A stretch of 64,000 nt of DNA from Diplodia intermedia. Its lineage: Eukaryota; Ascomycota; Dothideomycetes; Botryosphaeriales; Botryosphaeriaceae. Below, piece by piece: positions 25,410 to 36,139 of the stretch. The stretch is from the NCBI GenBank assembly GCA_021495925.1, contig JAKEKT010000014.1, positions 62,001 to 126,000 on the forward strand, in the 5' to 3' direction. The notes under the pieces are model-generated. The model worked only from the letters and a program-made list of their open reading frames with translations. It was not told the DNA's origin and searched no databases. A program made the position numbers and the translations under genes. The number at the start of each line of letters is the position of its first letter. Within the stretch, counting starts at the first letter, position 1.

Positions 25410-28400
25410 ACACCAGACAAATCGGCGCATGTCCTTCTGGATTTATTGACTGACCCCCCGGACCGGCCCTCTGGTTGGTCGGCTGTTTTGTTTTCTCCGA
25501 TGATGGCCGCTAGCACTCTTTTTATTCCTACTCGTCGACATTACCAGCCATTCAGGCGCTTCCGATCACCGTGATGGCTGGCTCTTTGTGGGTCGACTAG
25601 GCAACGACTCAGATCCCCCGGCTTTCGCTCTCACCACATTGAGATTCAATATTGCAAGACCAAGTCCGGTCCTGTAGCCATCAATCGCTGGTGATGCAGG
25701 ATTTTGGACCAAGGAAAAGCACGTTCCCAACAGAGCGCCATTCCCGGCCCTCCCACTCTTACCTCACTCCACCCGGTCGTTTCGAGAAAAGCGGGAGGTT
25801 GTAGAAAAAGACACGATTCCCCCGCATACTGGATGCTACGCCAAACTCTATGCTCTACATACACGTCGACAAAGCAACAAGACGACGTCTAGCTAATAGA
25901 GGAGAAGAGGGTGATCGGCAAAGAGAGGTGGCCAATCACGCAAGGCTCTCGTCGTCTGCGGGGCGACGCGTCTCTCTTGCACTCGTGTCATTTATTCCGC
26001 GTGGCTGGTACCATCAATTACCTGCCGCCGCCGCCACTCTGCGCTTGCTTGCGTGCTTGGCTCACGAAAGCCGTCTTCCCCGGAGCCGGGGCGGGCTGTC
26101 GGATCACACATCCGGCCTCTACGACAACGGCAACAAATGTGGCGTAGCAATCAAGTTTCCCTGATCAAGGGGCTCGCTTAGGGGGGCGTCGGTTACATGC
26201 ATAATGCAACGCAAACGGCGGCGGCGCGGCAGGAAAAAGCAATACACACAATCACAACGACGAGACATCAGCCACCGGGAGGAGGGCAATTGAAACGGAA
26301 ACAAGCAGCGGCAAGGCCCGTCGGTCTGGAGATGTCCGATCATCCCTGAGTTTGTGGGGGCGAGGCAAAAGACAAAAAAGACAAGACCCTTTTGCACGCA
26401 CCCCAAAGCAGAGACTGCCATCGCATCAACGCGGCGGGGAGAGCAAGTTTCGAGAAACATGCTATATGTACGTGCATGGCGGGCGGAGTCTGCCCGAGAC
26501 AAGTGTTGTTAGGGAAAAGATGGAGACGACACCATGTGACCGAGGTTTGACGCAATGCACGCCGAAGATCCGTGTATGTGACGCGCTGCTGCATGCTGCA
26601 TGCTGCTACTGCCGCCGTTGCTGCGACGTGTCTTCGACGACGACGAGGGAAAGAAGAGGAGCGGTCTGTTTGTTCCGTTTCCCTTCTCCTCCGTCTCTTC
26701 CTGCCCATCCGTGCATGGCTGCATGTATGCAAACGCCTCTGTGTATATGCACGGTGGCCCTTCTCCCGATCGATGTACACGGGCGGGCGGGTATTGTATC
26801 TTGACCGCAACCTTTCTTCCTTGCTCTCTTCCTCCCTCCCTCTCTCGCCGATAAGCGAGGGAAGGGCCAAGAAAGAAAAAACGACGCGTCGGCCCAAGGT
26901 TCTCGGATGGAGGTTGGCCTCAGGCGGCATCGTCGGGCCGGAGGATCATCTCTCTCACCGGTCGTCTCATCACAAATAGATTTTTCTTTAGGTCCTGGGC
27001 TCTTGACAACGGCTTCTTGCCTGACACGGGGAGGGATCAATCGTTCGGAAAGCACCGCTCGGCATGTCGCGGACGGCAGCGGCCAAAGGCGAGATGCGGT
27101 GGGAGGGAAAGAGCTGGGATGGATTGGCGGCGCAGGTTGCAGCAGCGGGCCGTTATGCGGCTGTGCGGCGGGGCGTGGGGGCCTGTCTCGTGACTCCGAG
27201 ACTCACGCGGGCGTTGCTGACTACTGCTACGCGCCTGGCTTACTGTCATCAGCAGCACCGCACAGCCACACGCCTCACCACTGATGATGATTGTCTTTTG
27301 CTCCACCGCCACCGCTGCTGATGGGCACCACACAGCAGAAAACGCCATACCGCCGCCACCTCACTCAATGGGGCGGCGGCAGGCGGCGGTGGTGACGGCT
27401 GCCGCCCGCAACAGCCGCCGCTCTCTTTCCCCGGCCGGTTCCACCACATCGCCAGGAAAACAAGGTTGTTGTTGCTGTTGTTTCCCCATGCGGGTAGCAT
27501 ACGCGTCCCATTGTAGCCATGGCGGCAGCCTCGTTGTCTGCTTTGAGCTGACCGGAAAATCCAGCGGGCCTGAATGAGTTGTGTGTGGACTACTCACCAG
27601 CACTAGCAGACGACACTATTCCTGGTGTTGAGCCCGTCTGCCCGTTCCCGCCCCGGCACTGAATTTTCTTCAATTTTTTTCTTCGCCATCACATGCAATG
27701 TGCGCGCGCGCGTTCGTGTCGTCGATGGCCGTGGTTGATGAGTCGCGAGAGGCGGTGAGACAAGGAAAAGGCGCGCGCGCGGGAATCTCATCAGGTACAT
27801 ACTTGTGGACCGCAGGCGTGTGGCCAATGGCAGCGCGGGAGTCGTTACTTTACCGCCAAAACGCGCTCCAACAACTACCACCACCGCCAGCCACGAGCGT
27901 TTTTTTGGTCCCCGATCATCTTCGATGAAGCACCGTCTCCCATCGCTCTCCGGACCAAAGGGCTTGATCAATCGCCTTGCCGCATCCGAACAAGGGCCGG
28001 CTGCCGACAGCCGGTGTATCATGATACCATCTGTGGCGATTCTAGGGCTGGAACGCGCCCGTCTGTCGCTGTTGCTTTGAGATTGAGGCGGTGTCGAATG
28101 GGGAAATGGCGTGGCGGCGTTTTTTAGCGTCGCCCGTGTGTGGGGACGGCTGCGCCTTTCTCGGACGCGGTTCCATGTCTCGATGGGCAGCAGCACAGAT
28201 GTGGGGTGGAGCAGACGCGACGTTGCTGTTCGCTGTTGTCGTTGTCGTCGAGGGGCATTGTGCGTGTGCCGGCATCTGCGCCTTTTTTTGCTCTTTCCCT
28301 TCCTTCCACCGAAGAGAGGAGAGTCATGGTGTGGTTGCTGGGAGGGAGGCCTCTTGGGTTGGGCTGGCGCTACCCACGACCATCAACCGAGTTCGTCGTT

Positions 28401-28429
28401 TCGGAGACGCGTTCCGAACAGCCTTGCCG

Positions 28430-29290
28430 TCACGCATGAATCAGGCCCCGCGTTCTAGAAGCTTTTGCTTTTCCAAGGATGTCGTGCAGGTTTCTTCGTC
28501 GGCGCCTCTGCTGTCGGCAAGTGGGCCCTTTTATTGAAGGCGGATGGGTGTGGACAGGAAAAGGATGCCGGCGGTGGTGGCGGTCTGTCTCTGCTTGCCC
28601 GTTCCGGCATCGCCCCGACACGAGAGCGTGTGGGATCGACGCGGGCATTGTGTGTCTGCTGCTGCTCTGGGCCGGGGACCGCTGCAGGTGCTTGCGACTG
28701 AGCGGTGAGAGGGTGCGTTCATGGCAGGTGGCCTTTTCTGCCGAAGGCATTCCCCATTGGGAAGGTGACGATGAGAGGGGTGCTATACCATCGCCGATGC
28801 CAAATGACTTGTGCCGCTGGTGACCGATATGCTGGCTGTCATGGCCACATCGTCGTAGCGACCTGAGAATCGAGCCAAGACACTCTAGACCGAAGAGCCA
28901 AGATTCATGAGTATATTCAAGGAGACGCCAGAGACGCATCGTGGCCGGTGTTCCGGCGATGAATGGATTGAAGCTGCGGAGTATCTTTGAAGCGTGTCCT
29001 AAAAATAATGCTGCCAAAATGTACTTGACATTAAACGGATTGCTGCGTTTTCCGCCCTTTCCTTCAACGGCAGAACACCCTGCACATTCTCGAGCAGGAA
29101 CTACGGACAATGGCACCAAGACTCTCCAGTTAATCACTGTCTCTCTGTCTGTATCAAGACAGAGATGTTCTACACATAACAGAACTCTGACTTGCTTACC
29201 TTCAATTGTTACCTTCAGCTTCATCCCATAGTCTTTGTAGAGATTCGACTTGAGAAGGGAGCCATACATCAGCATTGAATGTACTGGCAT
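28430..29290 (-). CDS. Weak candidate ORF, hypothetical protein
   Basis: The frame starts at an ATG (29288-29290) and stays open for 286 codons, the longest ATG-started frame in an 8.8 kb gap. The first part contains YKDYGMKLKVTIEGK. A consensus donor GGTAAGCAAG (intron start 29199) and an acceptor TGTGCAG (ending 29080) would remove 120 nt without changing frame. After that comes a moderately hydrophobic stretch with NVKYILAALFLGHASKIL and RLWRLLEYTHESWLFG. The last 130 codons are Arg/His/Ser/Pro-rich and look like composition noise. I recognise no family. It may be a short gene of about the first half, or chance. Confidence 0.22.
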   Translation of the reverse strand: MPVHSMLMYGSLLKSNLYKDYGMKLKVTIEGKQVRVLLCVEHLCLDTDRETVINWRVLVPLSVVPARECAGCSAVEGKGGKRSNPFNVKYILAALFLGHASKILRSFNPFIAGTPATMRLWRLLEYTHESWLFGLECLGSILRSLRRCGHDSQHIGHQRHKSFGIGDGIAPLSSSPSQWGMPSAEKATCHERTLSPLSRKHLQRSPAQSSSRHTMPASIPHALVSGRCRNGQAETDRHHRRHPFPVHTHPPSIKGPTCRQQRRRRRNLHDILGKAKASRTRGLIHA

Positions 29291-29779
29291 TTAAACAGCT
29301 TTCTCAGACCGTCAGCGTTCATGGAGAAGATTCATGGAGTTTGAAGTTGATCCTGACCACATTTCACACTGTCGCCATACCTACCCGTGCCAGTCTATAC
29401 CCGCTCAACAACATCATATTGCTAGAGTTGCTGGGTAGAGGCTTGTCGTAACAGCTCCATAGATAGTTTCGTATTATAGGAAGGTCATGCCATAAAGTCT
29501 GAAGTATGCAAGATAAAACTGATCTGCCATTCGAGAAGTGATACCCAAAAACGAGGGGTTCGATGTAGGAGATGAAGTATACATTACACATACAAGCTCG
29601 CTTCTCCATGAAACTCCTCCCCGCCTCCAACGGCAACGAAGGAACACCTTTAGCAAAGAACGGGCGCCATACGCCCTTGGAAATAACGGCCGTGACCATA
29701 CCGAAATACTGCCAAACTCCGGCTCGAACGACAACAACGCAAAACGAACGACACCGAGTCCTCCCTCCCCCATCCACCG

Positions 29780-30153
29780 CTAAAACTTCTTCCGGCCCTG
29801 AGAATGCCGCTTGCGCCTCTTCCTGTGCTGGACCGGGATCTTGAACTGCAGCGGATCCGGCTCATCATGATCGTCGGGGCCGGCGTTCCTCCTCTTCGCG
29901 TCCTTGACGGCCGTCTTCAGCGCGTCGCGCGCCTCCCTCGCCTGTGCCAGCAGCAGCTCCGCCTGCTTGCGCAGGTGGCCGTAGTCGGGCTGCGACCGGC
30001 CGTGGCTGCGGAACGACTTCTCCAGCGGCGTGACGACGATCTTGTTGAACTGGCTGTTGATGGACACGAACTCCGTCTTCGTTTGCACTGTTTTTAAATT
30101 ATCAATCCCCGCGTCAGTCAGTCAGTCAGTCCCGCATTCCAAACCCTCCACTC

Positions 30154-30188
<35 letters not shown>

Positions 30189-30858
30189 CCTCTCTCCCTC
30201 TCTCCCTCCCCCAACCCCCTCCCCCTCCCTCCCCACCACCACCACCACCGCAAAAACACACCCCAGCACACCCACGCACACAACCAACCAAACAAAACAA
30301 ATCAAACAAAAAACTCCAAATTAACTCACCAGTCTTCCCCGGCAACTCCCCATCCGCCTCCAACAGCCGATCGCGCACCCGCAACCCCCCCTCGGTCTCG
30401 CCGCCGGCGCCGCGGAAGATGCGGCGGACGTCGCGCTCGCCGGTGCGCGCGCGGCCGCCCTCGTCGGCCAGCAGCCGGTGCAGCGCCGCGGCGGGGCCCG
30501 TCGGCCGCGCGACGCCGAAGAAGGCCGCCACCGGGCTGCGGTCCGCCGCGATGCGCTGCAGCAGCCGGCACGCCCGCTTCGAGTTGCTGCGGATCGTGGG
30601 CGCGGCGTCGGGAGAGTTCTCGCGGGAGGGGAGGGGGGGCGGTGGGGTGTCTTCTTGTTCTTCTGGTGGTGGTGGTGGGTCGTTTGGGGCGCCGGCGGGG
30701 GCGGGGGCGGGTGCGGGTGGCGGCGAGGGTTGCGGTTTGCGGTTGCGGTTTTTGAGGATCGATTTGGGGGGTGCCTTCTTGCCGCTGGCGCTGCCGCGGT
30801 GGTGGGGGTGGGGGTGGTGGTGGTGGTGGTGGGGGTGGCTTTCATGCTTGGGAGGCAT
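29780..30858 (-). CDS. Basic hypothetical protein with His-rich and Pro-rich N-terminus
   Basis: Exons 30858-30330 and 30087-29780 on the minus strand, 278 residues. The GTGAGT donor and AAACAG acceptor bracket a 242-nt intron that contains a CT/GA microsatellite. The N-terminus has a run of histidines, then APPKSILKNRNRK, then a long Pro-rich segment. The middle part (from about NSKRACRLLQRIAADRSPVA) is predicted to be an ordered helix-rich domain. The second exon opens VQTKTEFVSINSQFNK, continues with a coiled-coil-like helix (QAELLLAQAREARDALK) and ends in a strongly basic tail (HRKRRKRHSQGRKKF), a probable nuclear signal. I do not recognise the family. Splice junction and frame agreement support the gene. 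Confidence 0.65.
30153..30206. repeat. CT dinucleotide microsatellite in an intron
   Basis: An almost pure CT tract of about 27 bases is followed by interrupted CT/CCT repeats, within the 242-nt intron of the basic protein gene. It reads as GA on the coding strand. A short GTCA tandem (about 30113-30130) lies next to it. Confidence 0.8.
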
Positions 30859-32880
30859 GGTTGCGGGGGAGGGTTGGCATGGCGCGGCGAGGAGGGGCGA
30901 CGGTGGGGTGTGGAGGGAGAGGAAGAAGAGAGAGAGAGAAGAGAAAAAAAGGAGAAGGGTGTCGGCTTGAAACCTCACCAAACGCCAGCGTTGAAGTGAG
31001 ACAGACTCTCGCGGCGGGGAAGAGATATATAGGGTTCTTCCGCCAGTCGTTTTCTTCAGCCTCATGGCGGAATCATCTCGAGCCAGCGCAGCCTTGCATG
31101 AACGGCGGACATGTGATGGTCGCGAGTTGCTGCAGATAAGACGAGTGGCGTGCCAGTGATGAGCATTCTCGGCTACGCGGGGTGTCGTGGGGGATTGCCT
31201 GATCGGGCACTTTGCAGCTGCGGGCTGGCGCCGGGGGGGCCAATGGGGGAGGAACGTGGCTTGCCCCGCCAATGAGCGACGAGCCGGCGGTTTGGTTCTA
31301 CCCTCACTCGTAAAGATGATCGGCTCGACAAAGGGTGCGCTACGTGTAACCCGCAGGCGCTTGCCATGAGTGATGGGGAAATGAACTTCAAGAGTCATGA
31401 GGTTCTGCGGATGCTGCATCTGACCTGTCTCAAAAACGACCATCGAAGATTCCATGGCAAAGGGAGTCTTCCGAACAGATGGTTCCTGCTCGTAAACGAC
31501 GTCGGTGATCTACAAAGTGTATTCCTTTCTCCAAATAGGATGGCCATGTAAGGCACGGGGGTATACCACAAACGCACTTAAGATATGCGGGACGCGGATT
31601 CGAAGACTTGAGAGGTAAAGAAATGTTGCTCCTTTGCCACTTAAGGGACGTGGACCAACCCAGAGTTGTCGATGCTCTGCTAAGATTCCCGATCAGTGCT
31701 TTTTCTTAGTAGAGAAGAACGTTTGACTCACGATATGGTGTGATTTGAGTGGTTTATGATAGTGGCAACATGTGCCGCAGTGATGCAGGAAGCCTTTGTG
31801 GTGGAGTAGTGATGGCAAATGTCCACAGGTATGCCTGCTTTGTTGTAAGGCCCTTGCGATGTCCGATTGAGGGCCGGCTTCCTCTTACCGGGCCAGACCA
31901 TGCCTTCGGGACCTTAAGCCTCTCTCTTTTATTCCTTCCCGGAGGAAGTGTCCATTCCGTTACAGCCTCATCCATTGTTCCGCATATCAGGGCACCGGGC
32001 TTAGATGCACTAGCTTGGACAGCTTCCGTGTAGTTCTAAACTAGACCAACCACGTTGGTCTCAAAGCCGCTGAAGCTCTCACCACAAGAAGTGCAATCTA
32101 CTTGAGGAGGTAATTGGTAGGGAGATGAAGACTTTTGGTCTGAATACTTTTGCATCAATATCCGGATACCCACTTTGAGTATTGAGGTATGAAGAGTGTA
32201 ATATCACTTGCGGGTATAGGGGGGAATACTCCTCCGCATCCTATTAGGTGGTATCTGGAGTAACGCGATGAAACTATGTTGATTGGCGTTCCATGGCCGA
32301 ATCTCAATTCGTACTTGCCGGCTTGGTTAACAACATTGTTAGCTCGCCACTGTCCGCACAAGCAGTGAGCAAGGTCTCCGTCTGTTGTTATATAAGTCCT
32401 CCAAACCCGCTCTTTCTTTGTCACTGCTAGCCCAGTTGGTAGAACGGCTTCTGGCGTATCAAGTAAGGCCTGGGAATAGCCTGTATGGTTTGATAGCGGT
32501 CAGAGGAAAATCCTGGGTTGAATTTTAGGGCGGCGGTAATCTTCTTTTTGGCCCTTTGCTTGTCTCATTTGGCTCGCCATTTCTCCCACCCACCCACTTC
32601 CAACAGCTTGGCATCATTCCATCCATTTGCTAAGCAAGCACGATATGCCGCCAAAAGGTCCCGGTCGGCGCTAAGGCTGTCAATTGGAGTGAAGACCAAC
32701 ATGGTGCAGCTCAGGCATTCGTCATATCCACAACTCAAGTAAACCAACCGCCCACAAACAAGTACAACCACAACCACCCCACACCCAGTCCCTCATCGAC
32801 CATGCCACTCCCACCCCTCCTCTCCCAGACCCAACCCTCCTCAATCAAATAGCAGTGACGCCGCGAAAGCCACTTCACTC
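30859..32880. other. Intergenic region with tRNA-like relic
   Basis: This 2.0 kb stretch holds the promoter of the basic protein gene (near 30,860-31,100) and the 3' flank of the methyltransferase gene. No convincing reading frame was seen. A degenerate tRNA-like segment at 32421-32530 is listed separately. Confidence 0.5.
32421..32530 (+). other. tRNA-like / pol III box relic
   Basis: TAGCCCAGTTGG (32428-32439) matches the internal A box of tRNA genes. GGTTGAATTTT (32516-32526) resembles a B box (GGTTCGAATCC) that has lost the invariant C and has CC changed to TT. The boxes are about 77 nt apart, too far for an ordinary intronless tRNA, and no acceptor stem pairs around them. It is more likely a tRNA pseudogene or the head of a tRNA-derived SINE than a working tRNA. 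Confidence 0.25.
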
Positions 32881-33996
32881 TCACACCCCTCTCCCCGCCA
32901 ACTTCACCTCCACCTCCGATCTCACCATAACATAAACCCAATGCGCCGTCTTCGGCCTATGCACCAGCCCGCCACCACCACCACCGTTCTCACCCTCCTC
33001 CTCCGCCTCCACCATCTCCTTCCTCTCCAGCCGCCACAGCCGGCCCGGATGCACGAACCCCTTTTCCAACAACTCAGCGTCCAACCTCCCCTCGTCTGCG
33101 CGCGCGGGAAACGGCTCAAAGAAGGGGAAGCGCTGGCCGGAGTACGACAGGGCGAGCCAGCGGCCGCCGGGGGGCACGAGGGAGGCGAGGTGGAGGGCGA
33201 GGATGTGGAGGGGGTGGATGTTTACCGTGGTGGATGCGGAGGGGGAGGGCGAAGGAGAGGACGATGACGACGATAATGATGATGACGGGGAAGGCGAGGG
33301 GGATGAGGAAGAAGAAGAAGAGTTGGTGGAGGAGGAAGACGTTTGGAGCGGGTGCGGCAGCGGGACGGGCACGTCGTCGCCGCAGCTGATGGCGTCGCAG
33401 GTGCTCTTGTCGACGATGATGTCGTAGCGGCGGCCTTCGCGGCTGGCCAGCGCGGCGATGGAGGGGAGGGAGAGCAGGTCTAGTGTGCTCCACTGCATGC
33501 GGGGTGGGTGGCGGTGGTCGTCGTGGTCGTGGTCGGTGGCCGGTTCAGCGCCCCCTTTTCTCCCGTTCTCTTCCTCGCCGGTGGGTGCTTTGACTAGTTC
33601 CGGTGGAGACGCTCCATCCTGGTTCAGCGCCCCGCTCTCCTTGCTCTCTCGTCTAACGGCCTCACTCGCCTCGTGCGCGGTGGTTGCGTCTGCCTCGAAG
33701 ACGTCGCGCTCCCACCGCGCACCTAGCTCGACGGCCACGCGCGAGAAGTCGGTGTTGTGGACCTGGCGTGGGTCGTCGACGTGGGAGCGCAGGTGCAGTG
33801 AGAGGATCGACGTGCCGCAGCCGATATGCAACAGGCGTGGGCGGGGGTTAGACGGGGAAGTGGCGTGCTCGAGGGCTTCGACGATGGCGCCGTCCAGACA
33901 GTTGGCCGGGAGCAGCCAGTCGAAGGCCGAGGGGTTCTTGGTGAAGCGTTGGTCCCAGTATTCGGGCTGGGCGAAAGGCGGCGGGTCCTTGGCCAT
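32881..33996 (-). CDS. SAM-dependent methyltransferase, METTL/EFM-like
   Basis: An intronless 371-residue frame; the ATG at 33996 is the first in frame (upstream codons begin from TTG only). Class I methyltransferase signatures are visible: LLHIGCGTSILSLHLR is the SAM-binding motif I, HNTDFSRVAVELG is the acidic strand-2 region, and RRYDIIVDKSTCDAISCGDD is a motif IV of the IDKGTLDA type seen in METTL13-like and related lysine methyltransferases. VPPGGRWLALSYSGQRF follows. The N-terminal PEYWDQRF motif also fits that group. Two low-complexity inserts interrupt the fold: an acidic/basic stretch before motif IV and about 40 Ser/Pro residues right after it (near 33240-33345). The substrate is unknown; a protein such as a translation factor is a reasonable guess. 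It faces the mitochondrial protein gene head to head. Confidence 0.75.
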   Translation of the reverse strand: MAKDPPPFAQPEYWDQRFTKNPSAFDWLLPANCLDGAIVEALEHATSPSNPRPRLLHIGCGTSILSLHLRSHVDDPRQVHNTDFSRVAVELGARWERDVFEADATTAHEASEAVRRESKESGALNQDGASPPELVKAPTGEEENGRKGGAEPATDHDHDDHRHPPRMQWSTLDLLSLPSIAALASREGRRYDIIVDKSTCDAISCGDDVPVPLPHPLQTSSSSTNSSSSSSSPSPSPSSSLSSSSSSPSPSPSASTTVNIHPLHILALHLASLVPPGGRWLALSYSGQRFPFFEPFPARADEGRLDAELLEKGFVHPGRLWRLERKEMVEAEEEGENGGGGGGLVHRPKTAHWVYVMVRSEVEVKLAGRGV

Positions 33997-34555
33997 GAAG
34001 CAACGCAGAAAGTAGAGCAAGAAAAAGTAAACGTGACGGAGTAAGGACAGGGCTACTCGGCTGGGAAGGACTGCAGGCGCGGAGAGGCGTCAGACGCTGG
34101 ACGAAGACTTGATGTGACAACGAAACGAAACATGCCTTTATGCATCACTTAAGCTAGATTGATGCGTGGAAAACCGCGTCCTAAGGCAATGGAAATATCC
34201 TCTACTTTCCAGACGACCAGGCGCCCTGACCGCCATCTACCAACCCGGAGCATTTGGGGTTCAAGGCAGAATGGCGGCCTGAGAGGAGAACTGGGGGGCT
34301 CTGAGAACTCGTCACCTACCTCGATGTCGCTCAAACGCGGGAAATGGCACAAGACAGCAAAAGGAAAGGAAGTTGACATGTACAGGAGTTACAACAGAGT
34401 TTGAAAGCCGGCCCCGTCGATCGATCCCCGAGCTCCTCCGGCCGCCCACGCGCACCACCGCCGCACCAATTTTCCCCGACCATCTATCTCTCTCCACTTG
34501 CCCGCCGCTCTCTCCATCACCGCGAGCTTACGACCGACCAAGATTCGCGCCCGCC
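33997..34555. promoter_or_regulatory. Divergent promoter, methyltransferase / mitochondrial protein
   Basis: These 559 bases separate two head-to-head genes, so they should contain both promoters. A GC-rich, C-rich block just before 34556 is typical of fungal 5' UTR. No specific factor site is claimed. Confidence 0.45.
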
Positions 34556-35503
34556 ATGGCATCCGCCCCAATGCCACGCGCCCTCATGCGCCTCTCCTCC
34601 GCGCACCCTCTCCGCACCACCTCCGCCGCGCTCCTCTTCTCCCTCGGCCGGCCCACGTCATCGAGCGCGCTCCTCTTCCGCCGCACCTACGCCAGCAAGA
34701 ACAAAAAAGACGACGCCTCCAAGCCGCGCGTGCTCGAGAAGCCCGACAAGTTCCGGCCGCCGTCGCACGCAGCGCGGCTGCCGTCGAACCGCAAGAAGCC
34801 GCAGTACACGTACGGCCCGCGGCTGACGCCCGAGGAGCTGGCGCAGCAGAAGCGCAAGAAGTACCCGAACATGATGCCGCCCGAGGGCACCTTCATGCAC
34901 TACTTCCTGACGAACCGGATGCTGCACGTCTACATCTCGCTGGTACGTCGACTCCTCCTCCCCACCCTCCCATCGCAGGGACAAAAAGAAAAAAGAAAGA
35001 AAAGAAAACCATAACCCCGCCCCTCACCACTCACAACCCAATGGCTAACAACAACACCACCACCACCGCAGGCCGTCCTCTTCTCCCTCGCCTTCTACGT
35101 CTTCCTCACAAACTTCCTCACCACGACGCCCTACCGCGACCTCCTCCCCGCGCGCTCCGACCTCGTCGCCCACCCCTTCCGCTCGCTCCACCAGTTCCTC
35201 GGCGTCTACCGCATGCACGCCGACCACGTCTCGCAGGAGACGGCCGAGAAGCGCAAGCGCAAGGTCGAGGACGTCGACAAGCGCGCCGAGTTCCGCCGCG
35301 CCCACGGCATCGACGCCGAGGACAAGGGCCTGCTGCGCGGCTGGCTGAGCGAGCCGCACGAGAAGAAGACCGAGGTCGTGGATGTTGCCGTTGATGAGGC
35401 GGCCGAGGAGAGTCCCGTTGCCAAGGAGGAGCAGTTTAGGGATTTTGAGGGGAGGCAGCAGCAGCAGCGGAGGCCGGTGAAGAAGTGGTTGGGGATTTGG
35501 TGA
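34556..35503 (+). CDS. Mitochondrial single-pass membrane protein, conserved hypothetical
   Basis: Exons 34556-34942 and 35072-35503 give 272 residues; the 129-nt intron is phase 0. The N-terminus (MPRALMRLSSAHPLR, later LLFRRTYASKNKK) is Arg/Ser-rich with no acidic residues and ends in an RRTYAS-type cleavage site, typical of a matrix-targeting presequence. A conserved-looking motif GPRLTPEELAQQKRKKYPN and FMHYFLTNRMLHVYISL leads into one hydrophobic helix (about 127-145). The intron cuts this helix. The C-terminal half is soluble, charged and helical, and ends in KKWLGIW. The layout suggests an inner-membrane protein with a soluble tail. I do not recognise a named family. Confidence 0.72.
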
Positions 35504-36139
35504 GGGGGTGGTGGGGGTTGTAGGAAGGAAGGGCATGTGCTTGAGGTGTCGGCTTGTTGGCTGGAAGGAAAGGGGGGTTGTATGAGGGGAGGCTGCGGTG
35601 ATGTGTATGCGCACCTGAGATTTCTTTGCATGGAACGGAGTACATGGAGCCTGGGGAAAAACGAATTGGGATCGGGAAGAGCGGTGCGTTGGTGGCACAC
35701 TCCCCTCTTGCGCGCAAAGTCTCATGCATATGGCCTGTAGCCATGATCAAGTCAATGTGAGGATAGACGTTTCGATATGAATGTAAAATATTCTAGGAGT
35801 CAAAGTTGTGCTCCACCCTAGAGGCGGCCAATTTGGAGAAGCAAAAGTCCTTGAGAAGCGTATGTACAGCCCACCAACTCCCCATCCAATTCATATCATA
35901 CGTAGCCGACCAAGCCTTCTTCCCTTTGTACCTTTCGATTCATCTTCTCGTCATTACGTTTATCCCATATCCAATTCGTCATTCTTCAGACTCGTAACCG
36001 TCGTCATTTTCCAAGCATGCTGCTGGGCCTCAGCATCCAGAATTCCCAACCACCCAAACGGAATAAATAAGAAAAAAACCAAGAACATAAGCCACCCAGA
36101 AGATGCCCCAAACCTCAACCCACCAACCGACCCATCTTT
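35504..36139. other. Convergent 3' flanks, no gene seen
   Basis: This spacer of 636 bases holds the 3' ends of the mitochondrial protein gene and the secreted Cys-rich gene. I see nothing else in it. Confidence 0.5.

Larger units (their letters stand above)
21011..29779. other. 8.8 kb convergent gap with no confident gene
   Basis: This lies between the 3' ends of the kinase (+) and the basic protein gene (-). From 21,100 to 23,200 the plus strand is rich in T and CT tracts, resembling UTR or promoter DNA. From 23,300 to 28,700 composition is GC-rich with many short overlapping frames. Simple repeats include a 12-G run (23649-23660), a (AGC)n tract near 23334-23350 and four 7-bp units at 25382-25409. 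One minus-strand frame at 28430-29290 is listed as a weak candidate. Nothing else resembles a protein family on either strand. Confidence 0.5.
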
